Shown piece by piece: positions 57,170 through 64,000 of a stretch of DNA of 64,000 bases. Source of the DNA: Pseudomonas sp. SG20056 (GTDB taxonomy: Bacteria > Pseudomonadota > Gammaproteobacteria > Pseudomonadales > Pseudomonadaceae); NCBI RefSeq assembly GCF_031764535.1, contig NZ_CP134499.1:1612001-1676000 (forward strand), in the 5' to 3' direction. The position numbers and the translations under genes are program-made. Under the pieces are notes generated by a model. That model ran no database searches, had not been told where the DNA came from, and saw only the letters and a list, made by a program, of their open reading frames with translations. The number at the start of each line of letters is the position of its first letter. The stretch's first letter is position 1.

Positions 57170-57923
57170 GCTGCTCGTACTCGCCGCGTTATTCAGTCCA
57201 CTGGCACTGGCCCAGGCTGTGATTGAAGTCGACTCCCATGCGGTTATGCGTCTACCAAGCAATACCAGCGTATTACTGCTGGATCGTCTGGAAATTGCCG
57301 ACCACGGTACCTTGTTGATCCCCCCCGGTCTGACCGAAATTCGTGTGGCGCAGCTAACTCTGGGTCGCGATGCGCGTCTGGCAATTGCTCCCAGTGATCA
57401 GGCACTGCGTCTTGAAGTGGACACTGCCGAGATTGCCAGCGGTGCTCAGATCAGTGCGCGCGGCGCCCGGGGCAGTGCTGAAAAACCGGCGTTGCCAGGC
57501 CGCAACCTGAGCCTGCGTTTGCAGGCCGTGACCCTGGAAAGCCTGGTGCTGGATGCCCGCGGTGGTACAGGGGCGCCTGGCTATGCGGGTCTAGCTGGCG
57601 CCGATGGCAAGCCAGCTGGTTGCACCTGGGGTGAAGCCAGTCGCGGCCATGATGGTTTGAATGGTGGGGACGGTCAGCCGGGTGCTGCTGGCGCGCAGGT
57701 GCGCCTGGAAGTCCCGCAGGGCTTTCCGGTTGAGCAGTTGCAGGTGCGTCTGGATGGCGGTAGCGGCGGTCAGCCGGGCGCGCCTGGTGCGGGCGGTCAA
57801 GGCGGCGTGAGCAAGGGCTGCTGGTTGTACAGCACTGATGGCGCGCGCGACGGCAAGCCTGGGCAGGCCGGCCAGCCTGGTGAGCCAGGCCCAGCGGGCG
57901 CTCTGAATGTCGTGCAGTTCTAA
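57162..57923 (+). CDS. Exported collagen-like protein
   Basis: A 253-residue protein with a signal peptide (1-18, ending PLALAQA), a beta-rich N-terminal region (about 19-130), and four glycine-rich stretches with Gly-x-y periodicity: about 134-153, 162-178, 199-215 and 227-247 (GKPGQAGQPGEPGPAGAL). The stretches are separated by short beta segments. Cys154 and Cys220 could form a disulfide. The Gly-x-y runs are short, so a stable triple helix is uncertain; polyglycine-II-like sheets are an alternative. GGAGG precedes the ATG. No cell-anchoring motif is seen, so it may be periplasmic or secreted. Confidence 0.85.
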   Translation: MRKLLVLAALFSPLALAQAVIEVDSHAVMRLPSNTSVLLLDRLEIADHGTLLIPPGLTEIRVAQLTLGRDARLAIAPSDQALRLEVDTAEIASGAQISARGARGSAEKPALPGRNLSLRLQAVTLESLVLDARGGTGAPGYAGLAGADGKPAGCTWGEASRGHDGLNGGDGQPGAAGAQVRLEVPQGFPVEQLQVRLDGGSGGQPGAPGAGGQGGVSKGCWLYSTDGARDGKPGQAGQPGEPGPAGALNVVQF

Positions 57924-57939
57924 CCGGTAATGTGTGTCT

Positions 57940-57963
57940 AACCGCTGCCCTCGGGCAGCGGTT
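57940..57963. terminator. Stem-loop after the collagen-like gene
   Basis: AACCGCTGC and GCAGCGGTT form a 9-bp stem with a short CCTCGG loop, between convergent genes. The T run is weak. Confidence 0.5.
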
Positions 57964-57975
57964 GCTTGAGCGCCG

Positions 57976-58440
57976 TTAGAACGAAGGGCGGATGCCGGCG
58001 ATTGTGACCACCAGCAACCCCAGCAGCAGGTTAATGCCGACCAGTCGGCGAATACGCCCAAGCACGGCGCCGCCATTCGGCCAATCCTCTGCCGCTACAG
58101 CGCGGCGCAGTTCAGGCAGTTGCAGGGCCTGGATGCGCAGAAACAGCGCCAACATGGCGATATACAGCCCCATCATGATGTGCACGTAGCGCGGCGCGGT
58201 ATCGAAACCGCTAAAGCGCAGGTGCAGCATGCCCACGCCGGTGACCGGCAGCACAATCACCGCCGCCCATACCCAGTAGAAAAACCGCGGAAAGACCTCC
58301 AGCCAGAGTTTTAGACGGGTTGGGGCTTCCAGTGCGGCGACGGCTGCTGGGCGCAGGATCATCCATGCGAAGAACATACCGCCCACCCAGATCAGGGCGG
58401 CGAGCAGGTGCAGGCTGTAGACGAAGGCGTAAGGGGTCAT
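57976..58440 (-). CDS. CopD family membrane protein
   Basis: A 154-residue protein with four membrane helices (about 5-28, 48-70, 82-102, 128-148). It has the CopD-type motif HLLAALIWVGGMFFAWMILR with a conserved His and later RYVHIMMGLYIAM. CopD proteins are linked to copper uptake, and short forms like this occur alone. No other copper gene lies nearby, so the role is open. It is divergent from dinG. Confidence 0.85.
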   Translation of the reverse strand: MTPYAFVYSLHLLAALIWVGGMFFAWMILRPAAVAALEAPTRLKLWLEVFPRFFYWVWAAVIVLPVTGVGMLHLRFSGFDTAPRYVHIMMGLYIAMLALFLRIQALQLPELRRAVAAEDWPNGGAVLGRIRRLVGINLLLGLLVVTIAGIRPSF

Positions 58441-58631
58441 GCAGGCACTCCTGTTGGTTAAAAATCTATTTCCGATCTGCCGCGCGTTGGCCTTGCGGGC
58501 TAGAAACAGGCTCTAGCTCGCGAGATCGTAAACAGGTTCTAAGCGGTTCAGCGCTGGATCGATTAGCGCGCTATGATAGCCGCCGATTACAAACACTGAA
58601 AATTTATCCAGCCTTTTCGCGCCAAGATCCC

Positions 58632-60776
58632 ATGCTCAGTACCGAACTCAAGTCCCAGATCCAGGGCGCCTATTCCCGTTTTCTCGAAGCCAAGTCGCTC
58701 AAACCGCGTTACGGTCAGCGCCTGATGATTGCTGAAATCGCCAAGGTGCTGGGTGCGATCAAGGCTGACGACGAAGGCCGGCGCTTGGGTGATCCCGCAG
58801 TGGTCGCGGTTGAGGCCGGCACCGGTACGGGCAAGACCGTGGCCTACAGCCTGGCGGCGATTCCCACTGCCAAGGCGGCGGGCAAGCGTCTGGTGATCGC
58901 CACGGCCACCGTAGCCCTGCAAGAGCAGATCGTGCACAAGGATCTGCCGGACCTGATGCGCAATAGCGGGCTGAATTTCAGCTTTGCCCTGGCCAAGGGC
59001 CGAGGGCGTTATCTGTGCCTGTCCAAGCTGGATATCCTGTTGCAGGAAGGTCAGGCGCAAAGCGCCACCGCCCAGCTGTTCGAAGAAGAAGGTTTCAAGA
59101 TTGATGTGGATGAGCAGAGCCAGAAGCTGTTCACCACGATGATCGAAAAACTCGCCGGCAATAAATGGGACGGCGATCGTGACAGCTGGCCGGAAGAGCT
59201 GGAAGACACACGCTGGTCGCAGCTGACCACCGATCACAGTCAGTGCACCAGCCGCCATTGTCCTAACTTTCAGCAATGCGCCTTCTATAAGGCGCGTGAG
59301 GGCATGGGTAAGGTCGACGTCATTGTCACCAACCACGACATGGTCCTGGCCGACCTGGCCTTGGGTGGCGGGGCGGTGCTGCCGGACCCGCGCGACACCC
59401 TTTACGTGTTCGATGAAGGCCATCACCTGCCTGACAAAGCCATTGGCCATTTCGCCCACTTTACCCGCTTGCGTTCGACTGCCGATTGGCTGACTCAGAT
59501 CGACAAGAACCTGACCAAGTTGCTGGCACAGAACCCGCTTCCGGGCGATCTAGGCAGGCTGATCGAGCAGGTGCCGGAATTGGCGCGGGAGCTTAAAACC
59601 CAGCAGCAATTTATGTTCGCCGCCTGTGAGCAGGTGGCCGATTTCAAACCGGGCGAAGATATGCAGGGCCGCGAGCGGCCGCGCCATCGCTTTATCGGCG
59701 GTGTGGTGCCGGAGCACTTGACCGAGCTGGGTCTGGAGCTGAAAAAGGGTTTTTCCAAGCTCAATGATCTGTTCACGGGCGTAACGGAACAGCTCAAGGA
59801 GGCCATGGACGGTGAGGGCGCTGTCGGTATTGCCAGTCACCAAGCCGAGGAGTGGTACCCGTTGTTCGGCAGCCTGCTGGCGCGGGCCAAGGGCAACTGG
59901 GAGCTGTGGCTGGCCTTTACTGCTGAAGACCCCGAGGAAAGCCCGCCGATGGCGCGCTGGCTGACCCTGGCCGACAGCGGTGCGCTGTTCGATATCGAGG
60001 TTAACGCCAGCCCGATCCTGGCGGCGGAAACCCTGCGGCGTAATTTGTGGAATGTCGCCTATGGCGCCCTGGTGACCTCGGCGACCCTGACGGCGCTAGG
60101 CACCTTTGATCGCTATCGCATGCGCGCCGGCCTGCCGAAAGTGGCAGTTACCACCGTGGTGCCGAGCCCGTTCCATCATGCCGACGCCGGTGTGCTGCGG
60201 GTACCCAACCTGAATGCCGATCCGCGTGATGCGGTGGCGCATACGGCGGCGATCATTCGCGATCTACCGGGTCTGGTTGAGGGCTCGCGCGGCACCCTGG
60301 TGCTGTTTTCCTCGCGTAAGCAGATGCAGGAAGTCTTCGACGGCCTGGAGCGCGACTGGCGCAAACGAGTGTTTATCCAGGGCAACCTGTCCAAGCAGGA
60401 AACCCTGAACAAGCACAAGGCGCGAGTCGATTCCGGTGAGGAAAGCGTGCTGTTTGGTCTCGCCAGCTTCGCTGAGGGTGTCGACCTGCCGGGTGCCTAC
60501 TGTGAGCATGTAGTGATCGCCAAGATACCCTTCGCTGTGCCAGATGATCCGGTGGAAGCGGCCCTGGCCGAGTGGATCGAAGCACGTGGCGGCAACCCCT
60601 TTATGGAAATCGCCGTACCAGATGCGTCGCTGCGTCTGGTGCAGGCCTGCGGCCGACTGCTGCGTACCGAAGCGGATCGCGGCATTATTACCCTGTTGGA
60701 CCGGCGCGTGGTCACCCAGCGCTACGGCAAGTCGATTCTCAATGCCTTACCGCCATTTCGTCGGGAAATCAGTTAG
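58632..60776 (+). CDS. dinG: ATP-dependent DNA helicase DinG
   Basis: A 714-residue XPD-like superfamily 2 helicase with a 4Fe-4S cluster, unwinding R-loops and other structured DNA 5' to 3'. Walker A is VEAGTGTGKTVAYSLA (about 61-76). The cluster cysteines include RYLCLSKL and CTSRHCPNFQQCAFYKAR. The DEAH-like box is VFDEGHHLPDKA. C-terminal motifs are LVLFSSRKQM, FGLASFAEGVDLPG and VQACGRLLRTEADRG. The ATG at 58632 matches the usual MLSTELK start; a 104-codon upstream extension overlaps the CopD gene and is rejected. Confidence 0.95.
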   Translation: MLSTELKSQIQGAYSRFLEAKSLKPRYGQRLMIAEIAKVLGAIKADDEGRRLGDPAVVAVEAGTGTGKTVAYSLAAIPTAKAAGKRLVIATATVALQEQIVHKDLPDLMRNSGLNFSFALAKGRGRYLCLSKLDILLQEGQAQSATAQLFEEEGFKIDVDEQSQKLFTTMIEKLAGNKWDGDRDSWPEELEDTRWSQLTTDHSQCTSRHCPNFQQCAFYKAREGMGKVDVIVTNHDMVLADLALGGGAVLPDPRDTLYVFDEGHHLPDKAIGHFAHFTRLRSTADWLTQIDKNLTKLLAQNPLPGDLGRLIEQVPELARELKTQQQFMFAACEQVADFKPGEDMQGRERPRHRFIGGVVPEHLTELGLELKKGFSKLNDLFTGVTEQLKEAMDGEGAVGIASHQAEEWYPLFGSLLARAKGNWELWLAFTAEDPEESPPMARWLTLADSGALFDIEVNASPILAAETLRRNLWNVAYGALVTSATLTALGTFDRYRMRAGLPKVAVTTVVPSPFHHADAGVLRVPNLNADPRDAVAHTAAIIRDLPGLVEGSRGTLVLFSSRKQMQEVFDGLERDWRKRVFIQGNLSKQETLNKHKARVDSGEESVLFGLASFAEGVDLPGAYCEHVVIAKIPFAVPDDPVEAALAEWIEARGGNPFMEIAVPDASLRLVQACGRLLRTEADRGIITLLDRRVVTQRYGKSILNALPPFRREIS

Positions 60777-60914
60777 CTGCGGCCCAGTAAGCAACTCGTT
60801 GAGCCTTATCGGCTCCAAATGGCTTGAGCACAATGCCTTGGTGAGCACCAGGGCCTGGATTTTGCCTCCGGCAGTGTTGTCCGAGGCGGTTGAAACAATG
60901 GGGGAGTGTGGTTC

Positions 60915-63119
60915 GTGAAGGTTAAGCGCAGGCTGCAAACGGCTGTTCTGGTATCAGCGCTCGTGGGGTTTGCCGGCGCAGCTGTGGCGAAAGAGTCGCA
61001 GGAACTGTTCAACTTTGTCCGGCCAATGGATGCCGTGCAGGTCACAACACAGGATGCCGATCTGCCCAACCGCATTGGCGAGCCCACTCCGCAAGGCGAA
61101 GTGCTGCGGCGGGTGACCTTCCATGCAGCTGAACAGCCGAGCCTAAGGTTGACCCCGCAAGACGGTAGCTGGGACTGGTCGCAGCAAACGCAGGTGAGCC
61201 TGCGTGTGCAGAACGCCATGGACTGGGCGCTGACTCTGGATGTGCTGATCGAGAGCACTGACGGTCAGCGGCTGAACACGCGTATTGCCTTGCCTGCCGG
61301 GCCTGCGCAAACCCTGTTGATTCCTTTGCAGGCAGTCTCGCCCCGCGATCACGGCATGCGTGCCGGCGTACCGATGCCCTGGACGCATAAAGGCCAGCGC
61401 CTGCTGTTGGCGGACACGGTCACGGGTGCGCTGGACCTGAGCAAGGTCAGCGCGGTCACTCTATCCATGCCGCAGCCGAAAACCGCGCAACATATTCTGA
61501 TCAGTCAGTTTGGCGTGAGTACCGAGAAGCTTTCGGCAGCGGCCTATGCTGGCATCGTCGACAGTTACGGCCAGTACACGCGCGCCGATTGGCCGGGCAA
61601 GGTAAAGAATGACGCGCAACTGCAGCAGGCGGTGGCCCAGGAGCAGAAGCAACTGCACAGCTGGTTGGCCGAGCGCCCTGCACATGACAAGTTTGCAGGC
61701 TGGACCGGCGGGATGCCGTTTGAGGCGAGCGGCTTCTTTCGCACCGAGAAGCGCGATGGCCGCTGGTACCTGGTAACGCCAGAGGGCCATCCGTTCTACT
61801 CGCTGGGCGTCAATGCGGTCACCGCGCAGCAGAGCGCCACCTACGTCGAGGGGCGTGAGGCGATGTTTGCCGGGTTGCCGCAACCGGGTGAGGTACTGGC
61901 GGCCTATTTCGGCACGTCCGACAGCCGCAGCGACACCGGTGCCAACCAGGGCCGGGCGTTTGCCAGCGGGCGCTGGTTCGATTTCTACAAGGCCAACCTG
62001 CAGCGCAGCTACGGTCAGGTTGACCCCGCGGCCTGGCGTACGCTGAGCCAGGACCGTTTGCAGGCCTGGGGTTTCAATACCCTGGGGAACTGGAGTGAGC
62101 CGTCCTTTGGCGGCGATACCCGCATGCCGTTCAGCATTCCGCTGTCGATTCATGGCGATTACGCCACCATCAGCACTGGCGTCGATTGGTGGGGCGCGAT
62201 GCCTGATCCGTTCGACCCGCGCTTTGCCATGGCCACCGAGCGCGCGGTGGCGATTGCCTCGCGTGATCACCGCGACAATCCCTGGCTGCTGGGCTATTTC
62301 GCCGATAACGAATTGGCCTGGGCCGGCCCGGCGGATGACCCCAACGGCCGTTACGCCCTGGCGTACGCCACGCTGCGCCTGACCACCGATGTGTCGGCCA
62401 AGCGCGCCTTCCTCAAGCAGCTGCGCGACAAGTATCGCAATCAGAATGGCCTGTCCCGCGCCTGGGGTATCGAGCTGTCGGCCTGGGAGTTGATGGAAGA
62501 TCCTGGCTTTAAGGCGCCGCTGCCAAGCGCCGAGTACCCGGCCATCGAGAAAGACATGCAGGCATTCTTGCGTCTGTATGCCGAGACCTACTTCAAAACC
62601 ATTGCCGATTCGCTTGAGTGGCACGCGCCTAATCACTTGCTGCTGGGGGGGCGTTTCGCCAGCAGCATCCCCGAGGCGGTGAATGCCTGTGCGACCTTCT
62701 GCGATGTGTTGAGCTTCAACTTCTATACCCGTGAGCCGCAGCACGGCTATGACTTTGCTGCCCTGCGCCAGCTGGACAAACCGTTGATGGTCACCGAGTT
62801 CCACTTCGGCTCGCGTGACCGTGGGCCGTTCTGGGGCGGAGTTGCCGAGGTTTATAAGGAAGAAGAGCGCGGGCCGGCCTATGCGCATTTCCTGGCCAAG
62901 GCCCTGGAAGAGCCGCAGATCGTCGGTGTGCACTGGTTCCAGTACCTCGATCAGCCGGTCACCGGGCGTCTGCTGGACGGTGAGAACGGTCATTTGGGTC
63001 TGGTTGCCATTACTGATCGGCCTTGGGATGGCTTTGTCAAAGCAGTGCGCAAAGCCAACCTTGATGTGCCTAAAACGCTGCTAAAGCCTGTAACTGCGCC
63101 AGATTCTAAGGCTCCGTAG
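60915..63119 (+). CDS. Exported agarase-like glycoside hydrolase
   Basis: A 734-residue exported enzyme. It has a signal peptide (about 1-22, ending GAAVAKES), a beta-sandwich N-terminal domain (about 25-220) and a TIM barrel (about 250-720) of the GH50/beta-agarase-like clan A type. The likely catalytic pair is Glu466 in YFADNELAW (acid/base, after Asn) and Glu628 in MVTEFHFGSRD (nucleophile). Substrate is not certain: agarose-like galactans are the family's known target, but a bacterial exopolysaccharide is plausible in Pseudomonas. The GTG at 60915 has GGGGAG at proper spacing. No polysaccharide genes lie alongside. Confidence 0.85.
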   Translation: MKVKRRLQTAVLVSALVGFAGAAVAKESQELFNFVRPMDAVQVTTQDADLPNRIGEPTPQGEVLRRVTFHAAEQPSLRLTPQDGSWDWSQQTQVSLRVQNAMDWALTLDVLIESTDGQRLNTRIALPAGPAQTLLIPLQAVSPRDHGMRAGVPMPWTHKGQRLLLADTVTGALDLSKVSAVTLSMPQPKTAQHILISQFGVSTEKLSAAAYAGIVDSYGQYTRADWPGKVKNDAQLQQAVAQEQKQLHSWLAERPAHDKFAGWTGGMPFEASGFFRTEKRDGRWYLVTPEGHPFYSLGVNAVTAQQSATYVEGREAMFAGLPQPGEVLAAYFGTSDSRSDTGANQGRAFASGRWFDFYKANLQRSYGQVDPAAWRTLSQDRLQAWGFNTLGNWSEPSFGGDTRMPFSIPLSIHGDYATISTGVDWWGAMPDPFDPRFAMATERAVAIASRDHRDNPWLLGYFADNELAWAGPADDPNGRYALAYATLRLTTDVSAKRAFLKQLRDKYRNQNGLSRAWGIELSAWELMEDPGFKAPLPSAEYPAIEKDMQAFLRLYAETYFKTIADSLEWHAPNHLLLGGRFASSIPEAVNACATFCDVLSFNFYTREPQHGYDFAALRQLDKPLMVTEFHFGSRDRGPFWGGVAEVYKEEERGPAYAHFLAKALEEPQIVGVHWFQYLDQPVTGRLLDGENGHLGLVAITDRPWDGFVKAVRKANLDVPKTLLKPVTAPDSKAP

Positions 63120-63235
63120 GGGGCTATTCGCCGAGCTGATAATAGGAATACCAGCCTTGTGCTGGGTTCACCGCAGGCGTCAGAGCTGAAACAATCTGCC
63201 GAACATTTGGCCGAGTATAAAAAGGGGGCAGGGTG

Positions 63236-64000
63236 GTGCAGATACAGGGTTATTTCGACCTCAAGTTCGAAGCGCTGAGAGACGCTTTTGCGGCACTGTT
63301 CGATGAGCCGCAAGAGCGCGGCATGGCCCTCTGCGTGCAAATCGGCGGCGAAACCGTAGTGGATCTGTGGGCCGGGGTTGCCGACAAGGATGGTCAGCAG
63401 GCCTGGCACAGCGACACCATTCTTAACCTGTTTTCCTGCACCAAGACCTTTACTGCAGTTACCGCGCTGCAACTGGTGGGCGAGGGTAAGCTCGAACTGG
63501 ATGCACCGGTCGCGCGCTACTGGCCCGAGTTCGCCGCCGCCGGCAAGGACAAGATCACCCTGCGCCACTTGCTCAGCCATCAGGCCGGGCTGCCAGCCTT
63601 GCGCGAGATGTTGCCGGCCGAAGCCTTATACGACTGGCAGGCGATGACCACGGCGCTGGCTGCCGAGCAGCCCTGGTGGGCTCTGGGTGAGGGCCATGGT
63701 TACGCGCCGATTACCTATGGCTGGCTGGTGGGTGAAGTGTTGCGCCGGGTTGAAGGGCTCGGGCCGGGCGAGTCCATCGTCGCGCGCACGGCCAAACCAC
63801 TGGGTCTGGATTTTCATGTCGGTCTGGCCGATGAAGAGTTCGACCGGGTGGCAGTCATCTCCCGTGGCAAGGGCAACTTTGGCGATGCGGCTGCCCAGCG
63901 CTTGCTCAAGACCATGATGAGCGAACCGGCAGCCATGAGTACGCGGGCCTTTACCAACCCGCCGTCGATCATGACCAGTACCAATAAACCTGAGTGGCGA
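63236..64000 (+). CDS. Beta-lactamase family serine hydrolase (EstB-like), truncated by window end
   Basis: At least 255 residues; the gene continues past the window. It belongs to the class C beta-lactamase-like esterases. The nucleophile motif SxxK is SCTK at about 67-70, in NLFSCTKTFTAVTALQLV. LRHLLSHQAGLPAL near 119 and the GYAPITYGWLVGEVLRR segment (Tyr region) fit the family. Most such proteins act on esters and not on antibiotics. There is no signal peptide. Two consecutive GTG codons (63233, 63236) follow an AGGGGGCAGG site; the second was chosen. Confidence 0.88.
   Translation, partial: MQIQGYFDLKFEALRDAFAALFDEPQERGMALCVQIGGETVVDLWAGVADKDGQQAWHSDTILNLFSCTKTFTAVTALQLVGEGKLELDAPVARYWPEFAAAGKDKITLRHLLSHQAGLPALREMLPAEALYDWQAMTTALAAEQPWWALGEGHGYAPITYGWLVGEVLRRVEGLGPGESIVARTAKPLGLDFHVGLADEEFDRVAVISRGKGNFGDAAAQRLLKTMMSEPAAMSTRAFTNPPSIMTSTNKPEWR

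Noticed and set aside
57550-57915. Possible minisatellite in the collagen-like gene
   Set aside because: The periodicity is at the amino-acid level (Gly every third residue) and the DNA copies are not identical.
58320-58631. N-terminal extension of dinG
   Set aside because: It overlaps the CopD gene on the other strand and the ATG at 58632 gives the family N-terminus.

Overview
The window is a 64 kb stretch of a Pseudomonas chromosome. Support comes from the moderately high G+C, the Pseudomonas-type REP pair at 19170-19236, and a set of genes whose sequences and local orders match Pseudomonas core genome: nadK-phosphatase-rhomboid, pepN, the moxR/bat cluster, the NAD-specific glutamate dehydrogenase gdhB, pyrC-rnt facing motY, argG-gloA, rnfABCDGE-nth, metG facing apbC, dcd facing nadE, quiP and dinG. 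No tRNA, rRNA, insertion sequence, prophage or CRISPR array was found. The species cannot be named from the sequence alone.

Layout. (1) 184-4604: an unrecognised coiled-coil protein, a PLP-dependent deaminase-like enzyme, a cyclic-nucleotide-binding/rhodanese fusion and a convergent DUF1853 gene. (2) 4778-11365: a same-strand run of nadK, a metallophosphatase, a rhomboid protease, YeaC-like DUF1315, DUF2797 and pepN, several with overlapping stop and start codons. (3) 11366-19084: a long non-coding leader, then a four-gene envelope set: DUF1302 outer-membrane barrel, DUF1329 periplasmic LolA/LolB-like protein, Asp-box beta-propeller and RND/MMPL inner-membrane transporter. Together these have one part for each envelope layer and look like a poorly understood lipid or hydrophobic-compound trafficking machine; this is the best candidate here for an undescribed system. 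(4) 19388-26215 (minus): moxR, DUF58, DUF4381, batA, batB/C, batD, tightly overlapped. (5) 26389-31230: gdhB, followed by a 51-bp perfectly palindromic terminator.

(6) 31529-36459: rnt and pyrC (minus), motY, argG and gloA (plus), and a small acidic PA3496-family protein (minus). Two divergent copies of a structured dispersed repeat flank this block. (7) 36709-43614 (minus): rnfA-rnfB-rnfC-rnfD-rnfG-rnfE-nth as one overlapping operon; rnfC carries three tandem 198-bp repeats coding for a coiled-coil tail. (8) 43770-49156: metG/apbC, a cold-shock gene, dcd and nadE, separated by strong bidirectional terminators. (9) 49455-55016: a quiP-type acyl-homoserine lactone acylase predicted to be a lipoprotein, then small genes: DUF2489, a histidine-rich SEC-C protein, a LEA14-like lipoprotein, a protein of unknown function, YchJ and a methyltransferase-like protein. 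(10) 55181-64000: two tandem OmpA-type lipoproteins, DUF1145, a secreted collagen-like protein, CopD, dinG, an exported agarase-like glycoside hydrolase and a beta-lactamase-family esterase cut by the window edge.

Starts were moved inward from the longest open frame wherever a ribosome-binding site, signal peptide or overlap with the upstream gene favoured it. Statements about families rest on remembered motifs and not on a database search.
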